NCBI RefSeq assembly: GCF_003003995.1
Contig: NZ_PVWF01000054.1
Coordinates: 1-33,553, forward strand
Source of the DNA: Pleurocapsa sp. CCALA 161
GTDB lineage: Bacteria > Cyanobacteriota > Cyanobacteriia > Cyanobacteriales > Xenococcaceae
Reading direction: 5' to 3'
DNA length: 33,553 nt
Part shown: positions 17,206 to 26,642 of the stretch, in pieces
Position numbering within the stretch: the stretch's first letter is position 1
Layout: the number at the start of each line of letters is the position of its first letter
Position numbers and translations under genes: made by a program
The notes under the pieces: generated by a model
Told to the model about the DNA's origin: nothing
The model's database searches: none
What the model saw: the letters and a program-made list of their open reading frames with translations, nothing else

Positions 17206-18372
17206 ATGTTTAAATCATTAAAAAACCGTACTCCTTTGGGGTGGTTGCAACTCAAGCATGACAAGCTTCGACTGTTAACTGCGTTATCGGGAATTGCTTT
17301 TGCAGACATCTTAATCTTTATGCAGTTGGGGTTTATGAATGCTTTGTATACCTCCAATACTCAATATCCACGCAAAATTAAGGGAGATATAGTTTTAACT
17401 AGTACTCAAGCAACTAATTTTAATAAACCCTATACCTTTCCTCGCCGACGACTGTATCAAGCGATGGATGTACCTGGGATAAAATCGGCTGAACCTATAT
17501 ATGTTGGTTCTCTTGATTGGCGCAACCCCCAAAATCGCGAAAAAACCTCGATGACGGTGGTTGGTTTTGATCCAGCTAAACCTGCTTTTAATTTACCAGA
17601 AGTTAATGGTCAATTAGATAAACTCAAAATTCCCGATACAGTACTATTTGATCGGGCATCTAGGGGAGAATATGATCGAGTTGTCAACCAGATCCAACAG
17701 GGAAAAACTGCTACGACAGAAAGCGATCGCACTACTTTAACTATTGCTGGTGTATTTAAAGTTGGAGCTTCTTTTGCTGACGATGGGGCATTAATTACGA
17801 GCGATCAGACTTTTATGCGTTTATTTCCCCGTAAACAGCCAGGATTAGTTAGTTTAGGCGTAATTAATCTCAAAGATGGTCAGGATATAGAAAAAGTAAG
17901 AACGTATCTCAATAATTATCTTGCTGATGATGTTCAGGCTTATACATATCAAGAATATGTCGATGCTGAACTTGATTACATTAAAAGCAGTACTGCAATT
18001 GGTTTTGTCTTTACTTTGGGGACAATGATGGGCTTTATTGTCGGAATTGTGATTGTCTATCAGGTACTTTCCACCGATGTTAACGATCATATGGCAGAAT
18101 ACGCTACTTTTAAGGCAATGGGTTATAAAAACTCTTATTTACTCGGTGTGGTGTTTGAAGAAGCAATTATCCTCTCGATTATTGGCTTTGTTCCCAGTGT
18201 GGCGATCGCAGCAGGACTATATCAATTAACCGCAGCAGCAACTGCTTTACCTATCGTCTTACCAGCATCTAGGGCTGTCACTGTAATGATCATGACTATT
18301 GTTATGTGTAGCATTTCAGGGGCGATCGCCACTCGTAAACTTCAGTCAGCCGATCCTGCGGATATCTTTTAG
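17206..18372 (+). CDS. devC: ABC exporter permease, DevC family
   Basis: A 388-residue FtsX/MacB-like permease. It has an N-terminal membrane helix (about 24-46, LTALSGIAFADILIFMQLGF), a large periplasmic domain (about 47-260), and three C-terminal helices starting at about 266 (IGFVFTLGTMMGFIVGIVIV), 312 and 345. Characteristic DevC segments are NRTPLGWLQL at the start, STDVNDHMAEYATFKAMGY before the third helix and KLQSADPADIF at the very end. It works with DevB upstream and DevA, which here is 1.35 kb downstream rather than adjacent. The sequence looks intact. Confidence 0.94.
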   Translation: MFKSLKNRTPLGWLQLKHDKLRLLTALSGIAFADILIFMQLGFMNALYTSNTQYPRKIKGDIVLTSTQATNFNKPYTFPRRRLYQAMDVPGIKSAEPIYVGSLDWRNPQNREKTSMTVVGFDPAKPAFNLPEVNGQLDKLKIPDTVLFDRASRGEYDRVVNQIQQGKTATTESDRTTLTIAGVFKVGASFADDGALITSDQTFMRLFPRKQPGLVSLGVINLKDGQDIEKVRTYLNNYLADDVQAYTYQEYVDAELDYIKSSTAIGFVFTLGTMMGFIVGIVIVYQVLSTDVNDHMAEYATFKAMGYKNSYLLGVVFEEAIILSIIGFVPSVAIAAGLYQLTAAATALPIVLPASRAVTVMIMTIVMCSISGAIATRKLQSADPADIF

Positions 18373-18521
18373 AAAGAGTTTACTAGACTATTTTACGAAT
18401 TGCTTCGCAGTTGCGAATACACATTCTTGTAACTGTCTACATCTCTAACTTTTCATAAAAAGATTTGGCGTTGGTAAATGAGTAATGCTTTTATTTGAAA
18501 CAATCATTAGAAAGTAAACTG

Positions 18522-18942
18522 TTACGAATTACTTTTCATCAATCCATAAATTAGTTCAAAATCATGTTGCTTAATCTCAAACAAGCCAAGTCTAAATTTA
18601 AAACTCCAGTGTTTTTTGTTAGTAATAAATTTTAGTTGTTCAATTAAAGGTTTAATCTGTACTTCTTGACAGTTTTCAAATTCAGCATTTCGGCGATATG
18701 GCTGAAAGCGATCGCGGTTCTACAACTTGATAAATATCTCGATCTTTAATTGTGACAACTGCTGTAAATGCTTGAATAGGTTTTCCATTTTGTAATGACG
18801 TTTTGGGAGAATAAAAAATTATGTAATCAACTGGTTGTAATTTCTTGAGTGGAGTTTCTTTACCATGTCCTGCTTGGACAAAACTTTCTTCTTTTCCTAC
18901 TATTATATAATTTTTTGAAACTGTATTAATTGAATGTTTCAT
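18522..18942 (-). pseudogene. EVE-domain protein gene with a frameshift
   Basis: The N-terminal frame (bases 18942 to about 18717) encodes VGKEESFVQAGHGKETPLKK, then DYIIFYSPKT and IQAFTAVVTIKDRDIYQVVEP, the first half of an EVE domain (a PUA/YTH-like fold thought to bind modified bases). It then runs into an early stop. The other half continues in another frame: DRFQPYRRNAEFENCQEVQI, then PLIEQLKFITNKKHWSFKFR, then LGLFEIKQHDFELIYGLM, with stop at 18522-18524. Joined, they give about 140 residues, a normal length for this family. The break is at one extra base near 18717, at a HIP1 site (GAAC-CGCGATCGC). It is either a recent inactivation or a sequencing error. Confidence 0.8.
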
Positions 18943-18949
18943 TCATGTT

Positions 18950-19097
18950 TTATTGTTTCAACTTACTCCATTCTTCTTTAGTAATATTCAATCTATTTTC
19001 TTCTACCCACTCACCCTTTTTTATAAATCCTTGCGGTATATACTCAATAAAATTCATGCCAACTGTTTTTAAAACATTTAAGCTTGCATCTCTCAGT
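18950..19097 (-). pseudogene. C-terminal remnant of a GNAT acetyltransferase
   Basis: The minus-strand frame ending at 18950-18952 reads LRDASLNVLKTVGMNFIEYI, then KKGEWVEENRLNITKEEWSK. The ASLNVLKTVGM piece is the N-x-x-S-hydrophobic-x-x-hydrophobic-x-x-x-G motif that ends RimJ/RimL-type GNAT domains, and the rest matches the usual tail. The acetyl-CoA binding part is missing and a stop precedes it, so this is a leftover. A 35-codon ORF from an internal ATG would be its only translatable piece. It abuts the end of the intact GNAT gene. Confidence 0.55.
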
Positions 19098-19098
19098 T

Positions 19099-19701
19099 TT
19101 AATTATTATATTTGGCGATAAACTCATCTTTGCTTAAACCATATATTGCAGCTTTTCGCTCTGATGCTAGCAAATTTGGCAATTGATTTTCACTAAAACA
19201 AAACTCTTTTTCCCGTCTTAAACCTGCTTTTTCCATCACCCGAATCGATGCTTTATTTTCTATCAATGCCCAAGACACAACTTTGGTTACACCCAACTCA
19301 GAAAATCCCTTAGCTATGATTGCTTTAGAGCCTTCGCTAGCAAAACCACGATTCCAGTCATCTTTACACAATCTATATCCTAAAGCAATTTCATTGCCAC
19401 TCACTAAATTAAATTCTGTTAAATAAGCAAAATTTGTCGTAGTCAGAAAATGAAACCAGCCAATAAATTTATTACTTATTTTTTCTATAGCCGCCCAAAA
19501 TCCTAAGTTCGTATTTTTTTCATAAGATTCTAAGTATTTCGATAAATTTTTCTCTATATCATGATAACTTGTCGGCAACCCACCATTGATATAACGCATT
19601 ACTTCAAAGTCGCTATTCAAATTAAATAAATTATTTAAATCATCGACAACAAACTGACGCAAAATTAATCTATTTGTTTCTAAATATACGTTCATAAACA
19701 T
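19099..19701 (-). CDS. GNAT-family N-acetyltransferase (RimJ/RimL type)
   Basis: A 200-residue acetyltransferase. It opens VYLETNRLILRQFVVDDLNN, the standard beginning of the RimJ/RimL group, and has the acetyl-CoA motif region IALGYRLCKDDWNRGFASEG and the later NKASIRVMEKAGLRRE. It would transfer acetyl from acetyl-CoA to an amine; the target (ribosomal protein N-terminus, small molecule or antibiotic) is not readable. The start may be Met1 (19701) or Met3. It runs against devC and devA and lies between them. Its 5' end is 17 bases from the devA start, so it leaves little room for a devA promoter. Confidence 0.88.
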   Translation of the reverse strand: MFMNVYLETNRLILRQFVVDDLNNLFNLNSDFEVMRYINGGLPTSYHDIEKNLSKYLESYEKNTNLGFWAAIEKISNKFIGWFHFLTTTNFAYLTEFNLVSGNEIALGYRLCKDDWNRGFASEGSKAIIAKGFSELGVTKVVSWALIENKASIRVMEKAGLRREKEFCFSENQLPNLLASERKAAIYGLSKDEFIAKYNN

Positions 19702-19718
19702 AAATTAGTAAAGTAGCT

Positions 19719-20450
19719 ATGAATAACAATCAACAACAAATCAAACAACCAGTAATTGATATTAAAAACTTAGATCATTACTTCGGTAAAGGTGAACTTC
19801 GTAAACAAGTTTTATTTAACATTAATTTAACTATAAATAGAGGCGAAATTGTTTTAATGACAGGGCCTTCTGGTTCGGGTAAAACAACATTACTAACTCT
19901 TGTTAGTGGATTACGTTCACCCCAGTCTGGAACTTGTAAAATACTTGGTAAAGAACTTTGTGGTGCATCTCCCGCAGAATTAGTGCAAGCTAGACGCAAT
20001 AATGGCTATATCTTTCAAGCGCATAATTTACACCATAGTTTAAATGCTACTCAAAATGTCCAGATGGGTTTAGAAGTACAGGGTATATACTCCAAAAAAG
20101 AAAGGCGCGATCGCGCTGTAGCCATGTTAGAACAAGTAGGCTTAGGGGAGAGGATTGATTACTATCCTGATAACCTATCTGGGGGACAAAAACAACGAGT
20201 TGCGATCGCTCGTGCTTTAGTTGCCCATCCTGCAATTGTTCTAGCTGATGAACCGACAGCAGCCTTGGATAGTAAATCAGGACGAGATGTAGTTAATATT
20301 ATGCAAAAACTAGCCAAAGAACAAGGCAGCACTATTTTATTGGTAACTCACGATGAGCGCATTTTAGATATTGCGGATCGCCTTGTTCACATGGAAGATG
20401 GTAGATTAGTATCGCATCGCTCTTTTAATGCCGTGACTATGACAAACTAA
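19719..20450 (+). CDS. devA: ABC exporter ATP-binding protein, DevA family
   Basis: A 243-residue ATPase with every core motif: Walker A GPSGSGKT (49-56), Q-loop Gln100, signature LSGGQ (153-157), Walker B with Glu in LADEPT (175-180) and switch His211. It belongs to the LolD/MacB group and is assigned as DevA from HYFGKGELRKQVLFNINLTI and from the nearby devB and devC. It powers the DevC permease. Normally it follows devC directly; here minus-strand genes separate them by 1.35 kb and only 17 bases separate it from the divergent GNAT gene. It must have its own promoter or depend on a long read-through. A fragment of a second devA lies at 15395-15505. Confidence 0.93.
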   Translation: MNNNQQQIKQPVIDIKNLDHYFGKGELRKQVLFNINLTINRGEIVLMTGPSGSGKTTLLTLVSGLRSPQSGTCKILGKELCGASPAELVQARRNNGYIFQAHNLHHSLNATQNVQMGLEVQGIYSKKERRDRAVAMLEQVGLGERIDYYPDNLSGGQKQRVAIARALVAHPAIVLADEPTAALDSKSGRDVVNIMQKLAKEQGSTILLVTHDERILDIADRLVHMEDGRLVSHRSFNAVTMTN

Positions 20451-20521
20451 TGCTGAAGTTTCTCTGTTTTGTTTTGTTCAATGCGATCGCTTTTAAAAGC
20501 TTTTAGATGATTTTAAGACGA

Positions 20522-20555
20522 CAATGGGGATGTATTGACTAATACATCCCCATTG
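20522..20555. terminator. perfect 15-bp hairpin between devA and a convergent gene
   Basis: CAATGGGGATGTATT (20522-20536) and its exact complement (20541-20555) enclose a GACT loop. It lies 71 bases after devA and 43 bases before the end of the convergent small gene. No T-run follows on either strand, so it is a stable hairpin of possible bidirectional terminator or RNA-end-protecting function, not a textbook intrinsic terminator. Confidence 0.55.
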
Positions 20556-20598
20556 ATTAAAGATAAATTTTGGTAATTTACAGATAGATGTTTTTTGT

Positions 20599-20787
20599 TT
20601 AGTAGGCAAGAGTCTCTAAAGTTTCTTTGAGGTAACTTCGTACTTGCTGGTCTAATTCAATGTCGCTACTGATATCTCTTTCTTGCTGCCAACTTTGAAA
20701 ACCTGAGCTTTTGGAGATTGCCTGTCTAAGACTGAACCAAATTTCTTGATCCCTTTCGTTTAGCGAAGCGATAGTTGAGTTTGTCAT
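20599..20787 (-). CDS. small hypothetical protein (62 aa)
   Basis: A soluble helical protein, with FQSWQQERD in the middle and the ending LDQQVRSYLKETLETLAY. This ending looks like one I have seen in short cyanobacterial proteins of unknown function, but I can give no family name. The ATG at 20787 is the only sensible start. It stands alone on the minus strand, convergent with devA and 110 bases beyond the stop of the membrane protein upstream of it. There are no cysteines, signal peptide or membrane segment. Confidence 0.65.
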   Translation of the reverse strand: MTNSTIASLNERDQEIWFSLRQAISKSSGFQSWQQERDISSDIELDQQVRSYLKETLETLAY

Positions 20788-20897
20788 GTATGTAAAATTT
20801 TTATTACTCTATATTTTTTAGTTTAACTCAAGTAAATTGAGTATCTGTATTTCTAAATACATAAATCCTCGGATAACTATAAATATGTTAGTAAAGC

Positions 20898-21509
20898 TTA
20901 ATTTGTTTCTTTTTTTCTAACTAACTTAGTTAACCAGTCTACTTTATCAATTTTAATGCCAGGAGTCGTAAAATCACTTGCTATTTCTTGTAGAGTACAC
21001 TGTTTGATTTGGGCTAATTCTAATTCATTAGTTAACAAAACCTGAACTGCATTTAGAGGTATTTGAACAAAAAGATTACTGCCCAAGAAAGCGATGCTGG
21101 CGATCGCTAATCCTAAAATACGCTGCTGCGGTAATAAGTTAGCAATTCCTGTGGTTGCTGGAGCAAAATTATATAGTAACCATAGATTAAACAGCATTAA
21201 TCCTGTGGCGATCGCGTTGACAACTTTTTGTTGCTTTCTTTTAAATAAAGCCAGAATTTTTCTTTGCTTTACGCTTAAAAATTTAGGCGGGAGAGCAAAA
21301 AACAATACGCTAAAAATATTAAACGGACGGTAGAGCTGCATTAATAACACAGGGAGAATAGCGATCGCTATTAACCAAGGCAATTCGAGCAAATAGCTGT
21401 ATCTATCTCCCACTGCTAGCCCAATCGAGGCAACACCAAACATCAAGGGAAACATGATTATGCCCCCAACATGAATCCATAAAAAAGGTTCAGAACGAGT
21501 ATTCGTCAT
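20898..21509 (-). CDS. cyanobacterial low-complexity-tail membrane protein family
   Basis: A 203-residue integral membrane protein with about four helices (near 13-33, 40-58, 97-118 and 128-150). The opening RSEPFLWIHVGGIIMFPLMF and LELPWLIAIAILPVLLMQLY followed by RPFNIFS are marks of a cyanobacterial family called low-complexity tail membrane protein, which commonly sits behind infB, as here. The tail in this copy is short and not repetitive. On the minus strand a TATAAT (21515-21520) lies only 5 bases before the ATG, and an SD is not evident. Function unknown. Confidence 0.8.
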   Translation of the reverse strand: MTNTRSEPFLWIHVGGIIMFPLMFGVASIGLAVGDRYSYLLELPWLIAIAILPVLLMQLYRPFNIFSVLFFALPPKFLSVKQRKILALFKRKQQKVVNAIATGLMLFNLWLLYNFAPATTGIANLLPQQRILGLAIASIAFLGSNLFVQIPLNAVQVLLTNELELAQIKQCTLQEIASDFTTPGIKIDKVDWLTKLVRKKETN

Positions 21510-21532
21510 TGTTGATTATACAGAAATGCATC

Positions 21533-21554
21533 GGGGCGTTTTGACCAGCGCCCC
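21533..21554 (-). terminator. GC-rich hairpin after infB
   Basis: GGGGCG (21533-21538) pairs with CGCCCC (21549-21554) across a 10-base loop, about 80 bases beyond the infB stop on the minus strand. It is the only GC-rich hairpin in this gap. No T-run follows it, so its role in ending or processing the infB transcript is a guess. Confidence 0.3.
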
Positions 21555-21632
21555 TATATACTTATCTGGCAGAAAATGACTTTATTTAAGCTGCTTAAGC
21601 TCTATTAAAATCAACCTCCCAGTTTGGCAATC

Positions 21633-24557
21633 TTACTTAGTCGCCAAAGTACGACGTTTAAACACCAGCTCGTAAGCTTCGATGATGTCACCCTCCTTCC
21701 AATCAGAGAATTTACTTGCACCAATACCACACTCAAAGCCAGTGTTAACTTCTTTTACGTCTTCTTTCATACGTTTGAGAGAGTTTAGATCCCCTTCATG
21801 GACGATGTTGTTGCCGCGACGAACTCGAATTTTGCAGTTCCTTACTATTTTGCCCGATAAAACGTAACAACCGGCAACTGCGCCGCGACCAACTGGAAAG
21901 ACAGCCCTAACTTCAACCTGACCAAGATTTTCCTCAACTTGTTCGGGATCGAGAAGACCTTCCATTGCTCCTTGAATTTCATCCAAAAGCTTATAGATGA
22001 TATCGTATTGGCGAATGTCTACTCCTTCTCGATCTGCTGCCTGTCTTGCTCCTGCTGCTAGGGTAGTATTGAAGCCAATAATTACTGCACCACTCGCTGC
22101 TGCTAAATCTACATCGGTTTCTGTCACTTCTCCTGGAGATGCCATCAGAGTACGAATTTGTACTTCATTTTGCGGTAATTGCTGTAGAGAACCAAGAATG
22201 GCTTCTACAGAACCTTGAACATCGGCCTTGATAATCAGGTTGAGTTCCTTTAGTTCACCCTCTTGAGCCTGGGCTGAGATGCTGCTGAGACTAATACGAC
22301 GAGAAGATAGAGACTGGAGTAACCGATTATCTCTTTGGGCAATTGCTCGCTGATCGGCGATCGCTCTTGCCTCTTTCTCGTCTTGATAAACATCAAATTC
22401 ATCCCCCGCTTCTGGAACTTCATTGAGTCCCAGAATTTCCACGGCAAAAGATGGCGTTGCTGCTTCTACTTTTGCTCCTGTATCGTCAATCATGGCGCGA
22501 ACTCGACCGAGAACTGAACCCGCGACGATACTATCTCCCACTCTCAAAGTACCGTTTTGTACCAGCAGGGTTGCCACAGGGCCTCGATTACGATCAAGAT
22601 TAGCCTCAATCACCGTTCCTTTAGCAGCACGGTCTGGATTAGCCGAAAGTTCTTCTACTTCCGCCACTAACAGGATCATCTCTAGCAGTTCGTCTAAATT
22701 GTCTCCTTTGAGGGCGCTAACGTGAACCATTGTGGTATCTCCGCCCCACTCTTCGGGAACCAAACCCTGATCTGTTAATTCTTGTTTAATGCGATCGGGA
22801 TTAGACTCTGGCTTATCTACCTTATTAATCGCCACAATCAAGGGTACTTCAGCAGCTTTAGCATGACTAATTGCTTCTTTCGTTTGCGGCTGTACTCCAT
22901 CGTCTGCCGCTACCACTAACACGGCAATGTCCGTCACTCTAGTGCCCCTAGCACGCATGGCGGTAAAGGCTTCGTGACCAGGAGTATCCAGGAAAACAAT
23001 TTGCTGCTGCTTGCCATTGTGTTCCACATCTACATGATAAGCCCCAATGTGTTGAGTAATCCCGCCTGCTTCCCCAGAAGCTACAGTACTCTTGCGGATT
23101 GAGTCTAGCAAAGTGGTTTTACCATGATCTACGTGACCCATAATAGTCACTACTGGTGGGCGAGTTTGAAGATTCTCTAGATCATCTGCATCCAGCATTT
23201 CTGTATTCTTAATCGCTGCCGATTTTTCGGCTGGAGTTTCCACAATTACACCCAACTCTTCTGCTACCGAACGAGCGGTGGCTAAATCTAAAGTTTGAGT
23301 GATGTTAACGGAAATTCCTTTGAAAAACAGATTTCTGATAATATCTGTCTCAGGAGTATTGAGCCGCTCTGCTAAATCCCGCACAGTTAAATTGTCTGTC
23401 AGAATAATAGATTCCGATAGGGTAGGCACAACTTTTCCTTTAGACTGACGTTCATTTTTCTGAGTCTTCTCAGTTTTGAAGGATGGCTTACGAGGCTTCT
23501 TGTTCACAGTTGCTGCTGGCTGCTGCTGCATCGACTTGGGCTTAGCAGGGCGTGCTGTAGACAAGCTGAAGGCTTCATTGATCTGCACTGCATTGGCATC
23601 AGATTCATCAAAATCTTCGTCATCCAAAATCGGCTTGGGTCCACGGCGTTTCTTCGCTGCTTTGCCTTTGCCTAACTTAGCTTGTTTACTCTCATCTTCT
23701 TCTTCATTTTCCCACTCTTTAACTTTTTTGGGCGGAGCAGGGCGCTTGAGGCGAGTGACTTTTTTAACTTCTAGGTCATCCGCTTCAACATCATCACCAT
23801 CGAGGTTATCTACCAGTTCTTCATCTTCTGGCTCGTCTTTGGGCGCTACTTTACCTACTGTTTGAGCTTTCTGGGGTCTTTGATTCAGCTTAGGCAGAGG
23901 TGCAATAACCTTTTTTTTCTTCTCTTCTGGTGGTTCTTCTGTTTTGCTTTGAGGCGGGTCGATTGAGCGAATCTTTGGCTTACTTGGAGACTGAATTAAG
24001 TTTCGGCTGGCTGATTTTTTCGCTTGAGGTCGAGAAGGTGGGACAGTTAACCTTGGTGGTTGAATTGAACTAGCGTTGTTTAAATCTAAATTGCGATCGG
24101 CAGTAGACGCTACTTCTTCATCCCGCTCAAAACCAGATTCAGTGTGCATAGGTTTGGCTAGCGTTGAAGATTTTCCAGTAAACCCACCCGCAGAATTTGC
24201 TGTTTGGGGTCTCGAAGGTGGCGTAACTAATCTAGGAGATTCTCCAGGGGAATTTGCTGCTTGAGTTCTCGAACTAGGATTGGAGTTGTCAGTTCGATAA
24301 TGTACAGCTAAAATTTGCTGTTTGCGTTTGGCTGGGACTTTCAGAGCTTTATCACCTTTTTTCTGAACATCATGATTGTTTTCGGTGCGAGGGGACTTTG
24401 TCGCCACCGATTTTACTCTTTCTGCATCATCAACCGTAATAGTACTACTGTGGCTTTTGACTGCAATATTGAGTTGTTCGCAAATTTCTTTAATATCTTT
24501 GTTGTCCAAATTCAATTCTTTCGATAATTCGTATATTCTAACTTTGCCGTTGTTCAT
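21633..24557 (-). CDS. infB: translation initiation factor IF-2
   Basis: A GTPase that delivers initiator tRNA to the 30S subunit. The 974-residue protein has the IF2 N-terminal domain ([20 protein letters not shown]), then a long Pro/Ser/Lys/Glu-rich linker (about 60-370) with repeated PPSRPQ pieces, then IF2_N ([20 protein letters not shown]). The G domain follows at about 470-640, with G1 [14 protein letters not shown]3 DTPGHEAF, G4 NKVDKPESN and G5 SALKG, and the EF-P-like and IF2 C-terminal domains close it. The extended linker is usual in cyanobacteria. The start ATG has a purine-rich GAGGGG about 9 bases before it. It belongs to the rimP-nusA-ylxR-infB block, although 304 bases separate it from ylxR. 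Confidence 0.98.
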   Translation of the reverse strand: MNNGKVRIYELSKELNLDNKDIKEICEQLNIAVKSHSSTITVDDAERVKSVATKSPRTENNHDVQKKGDKALKVPAKRKQQILAVHYRTDNSNPSSRTQAANSPGESPRLVTPPSRPQTANSAGGFTGKSSTLAKPMHTESGFERDEEVASTADRNLDLNNASSIQPPRLTVPPSRPQAKKSASRNLIQSPSKPKIRSIDPPQSKTEEPPEEKKKKVIAPLPKLNQRPQKAQTVGKVAPKDEPEDEELVDNLDGDDVEADDLEVKKVTRLKRPAPPKKVKEWENEEEDESKQAKLGKGKAAKKRRGPKPILDDEDFDESDANAVQINEAFSLSTARPAKPKSMQQQPAATVNKKPRKPSFKTEKTQKNERQSKGKVVPTLSESIILTDNLTVRDLAERLNTPETDIIRNLFFKGISVNITQTLDLATARSVAEELGVIVETPAEKSAAIKNTEMLDADDLENLQTRPPVVTIMGHVDHGKTTLLDSIRKSTVASGEAGGITQHIGAYHVDVEHNGKQQQIVFLDTPGHEAFTAMRARGTRVTDIAVLVVAADDGVQPQTKEAISHAKAAEVPLIVAINKVDKPESNPDRIKQELTDQGLVPEEWGGDTTMVHVSALKGDNLDELLEMILLVAEVEELSANPDRAAKGTVIEANLDRNRGPVATLLVQNGTLRVGDSIVAGSVLGRVRAMIDDTGAKVEAATPSFAVEILGLNEVPEAGDEFDVYQDEKEARAIADQRAIAQRDNRLLQSLSSRRISLSSISAQAQEGELKELNLIIKADVQGSVEAILGSLQQLPQNEVQIRTLMASPGEVTETDVDLAAASGAVIIGFNTTLAAGARQAADREGVDIRQYDIIYKLLDEIQGAMEGLLDPEQVEENLGQVEVRAVFPVGRGAVAGCYVLSGKIVRNCKIRVRRGNNIVHEGDLNSLKRMKEDVKEVNTGFECGIGASKFSDWKEGDIIEAYELVFKRRTLATK

Positions 24558-24861
24558 CCACTATGCCCCTCAGTTGACTATTTATATTTTATTTGACCAT
24601 TGGTTTATCCATGTAGTCCTTCATGTGTTTAAGTTTCGATCACAGATTGCTTAAAGCTATATGTGACATTTGATGCCAGTTTATTAACTCTATCCTAAGA
24701 TTAGAATTTAAATTAAACAATAAAATAATCAGAGCAAGTTTCAGATTATAGCTAATAGTAATTTATCCATAGCTTTATTTTAGAGAAAAACATCAAATTA
24801 TAGATCTAGTCTTAAATTTTATCTTGAACAATCTATGTTTTGTCTCTAAGCTCTAAGCAGA
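24558..24861. other. 304-base AT-rich spacer between ylxR and infB, no gene seen
   Basis: No ORF, repeat or hairpin stands out on either strand. The only readable signal is the likely infB ribosome binding site (GAGGGG on the minus strand near 24567). The size of the gap suggests that infB may have a promoter of its own, but I could not place one. Confidence 0.5.
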
Positions 24862-25110
24862 TCAGCTTAGACGTGCTTGTAAATTTTGATAAATATGATC
24901 GGGCACCTTAGTTCTTAAAGCACCTTTGAGACGGTTTTTACTTTTGGCCGTGGTTAAGCAGTGAATATTAGGGCATAGATAAGCAGAACGTCCCATGCCT
25001 CCATCTAACTGAATTTGGCAACTAGATGCTAAACGTACAACGCGCCAGAAGGATTGTTTGGGAGCAATTTTTTTACAGCTTATACATCGACGATAATTAA
25101 TCTGATTCAA
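24862..25110 (-). CDS. ylxR: YlxR-family RNA-binding protein
   Basis: An 82-residue basic protein of the YlxR (DUF448) family. It has YRRCISCKKIAPKQSFWRVV with its CxxC, then LDGGMGRSAYLCPNIHCL. Family members bind RNA or DNA and have been linked to the control of metabolism and to nucleoid function; in this operon position it probably serves translation or transcription. The start is a TTG at 25110, which places NYRRC five residues from the N-terminus as in homologues; no ATG is available upstream before a stop. It lies 143 bases after nusA. Confidence 0.93.
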   Translation of the reverse strand: MNQINYRRCISCKKIAPKQSFWRVVRLASSCQIQLDGGMGRSAYLCPNIHCLTTAKSKNRLKGALRTKVPDHIYQNLQARLS

Positions 25111-25253
25111 ACTTTGGTAATTTTTTAAGATTTTGCTCAGGTTTTAGATCTGATTTGGTAGAAAATCAGGCTACATTTGAAGATCGTCCTGATAAATTCT
25201 AGCGTAGCCCGATTTAATTGGTTTAGCAACGCTAGACTTATCTTCTAAATTCC

Positions 25254-26549
25254 TCACTCTTCTGTAGATTCGGCTGATTCAGCGAATTGAGCAACCTCTT
25301 CTAGTTCAGGCGCTGCCTCTACCCCTTCTTCAGACTCTACATCAGCTTCATCATCAAACTCTTCGTGAGCAATTGCTGCCCATTTTGCCATTTCTGCCTC
25401 TTCATCAAACTTAGCAACATCTTTGATATCTATTTTCCAACCAGTGAGACGAGCTGCTAAACGAACATTTTGTCCCTCTTTACCAATGGCTAGGCTTAAT
25501 TGGTCTTCAGCAACCAGAACAATCGACTGCCTATCTTCGGTATTGGCTAAAATCACCCGATCTACTCTAGCAGGACTAAGAGAATTTGAGATGTAGGTAG
25601 CGGGGTCTGGTGACCAGCGAATTACATCAATTTTCTCCCCCCGTAGTTCATTAACCACGGCTTGAATTCTCGAACCCCTCGCACCGATACAGGCTCCTAC
25701 AGGATCGACATCTCGTTCTACAGTATCTACCGCGATTTTGGTACGTACTCCTACATGACGAGAAGGAGGATGAGCTTCTCTGGCAACAGCTACAATACGA
25801 ACAATTTCTTCTTCTATTTCAGGAACTTCGTTGCTAAATAGCTCTACCACTAAACCTGCTGCCGCTCTAGAAACCATTAGCTGTGGTCCACGATGGGGTG
25901 TATCTCTAACTGTTTTCAGGTAAACCTTAAAAGTTGTATTAGAGCGATAGGTATCGTTTGGTAGTTGTTCTCGCTTGGGCAATTCTGCTTCAACTTCTGG
26001 CTGTCCGAGTCCACTAGTAACCGCTACAATCGCGGATTGACGCTCAAACCGAACTACCCTAGCTTGTAAGACTGTATCTTCCAAGTCTTGGAATTCTTCT
26101 TGAATCAATTTACGCTGTTGATCTCGCAGTTTTTGTAGTAGTACTTGTTTGGTTTGAATGGCTGCCATCCGCCCAAAGTCTTTTTGCTCAGGAGTGACAT
26201 CCACTAGCACCGAGTCTCCAACTTGAATCTCCGAATCATCCACCTGTTCTCGAACTTCACTTAGAGCAATCTGATGATCCCGATCTTCAATCTGGTCTTT
26301 ACTAATGTCAACAATGACCTTGGTAGTGAGAATTTGAAACCCTTCTTCTTCAGTATCTAGCTGGACATTAAAGTTTTCAAAATATTCTTCGTCAAACTCT
26401 TCATCGCGAGCTTTAGAACGACGAAATTTTTCATATCCTTTAATAAGTGCTTCTCTTAAGGCTTCTTCAACAGAACTACCTGGCAGATTGTATCTTTGAC
26501 TAATTTCTTCAATCGTTGCCCTTAAACCAGGCAAACTGACTATAGTCAT
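25254..26549 (-). CDS. nusA: transcription termination/antitermination factor NusA
   Basis: A 431-residue RNA polymerase-associated factor that controls pausing, termination and antitermination. The N-terminal domain (1-130) contains EEALREALIKGYEKFRR. It is followed by S1 (about 135-205), then the KH regions (SRAAAGLVVELFSNEVPEIE; DPVGACIGARGSRIQAVVNE; LAIGKEGQNVRLAARLTGWK). The E. coli-type C-terminal repeats are absent, as is normal outside proteobacteria, and an acidic tail rich in Glu and Ala (about 390-431) closes the protein. It lies 93 bases after rimP. Confidence 0.97.
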   Translation of the reverse strand: MTIVSLPGLRATIEEISQRYNLPGSSVEEALREALIKGYEKFRRSKARDEEFDEEYFENFNVQLDTEEEGFQILTTKVIVDISKDQIEDRDHQIALSEVREQVDDSEIQVGDSVLVDVTPEQKDFGRMAAIQTKQVLLQKLRDQQRKLIQEEFQDLEDTVLQARVVRFERQSAIVAVTSGLGQPEVEAELPKREQLPNDTYRSNTTFKVYLKTVRDTPHRGPQLMVSRAAAGLVVELFSNEVPEIEEEIVRIVAVAREAHPPSRHVGVRTKIAVDTVERDVDPVGACIGARGSRIQAVVNELRGEKIDVIRWSPDPATYISNSLSPARVDRVILANTEDRQSIVLVAEDQLSLAIGKEGQNVRLAARLTGWKIDIKDVAKFDEEAEMAKWAAIAHEEFDDEADVESEEGVEAAPELEEVAQFAESAESTEE

Positions 26550-26642
26550 GGGGTACTCCTAAAATAGTGAAATAAATATTTAAATGGTCGATTTTAGTTG
26601 AGCAGTTGAGCGCAAAATGCAAAATGTTTAGTTGCTTCTGGG

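Noticed and set aside
18404-18417. TTCGCAGTTGCGAA as a devC terminator
   Set aside because: Six-base arms with a two-base centre cannot form a proper hairpin and no T-run follows.
18930-19121. 63-codon plus-strand frame
   Set aside because: It is antisense to the GNAT remnant and its product has no recognisable features; the minus-strand reading has clear GNAT similarity.
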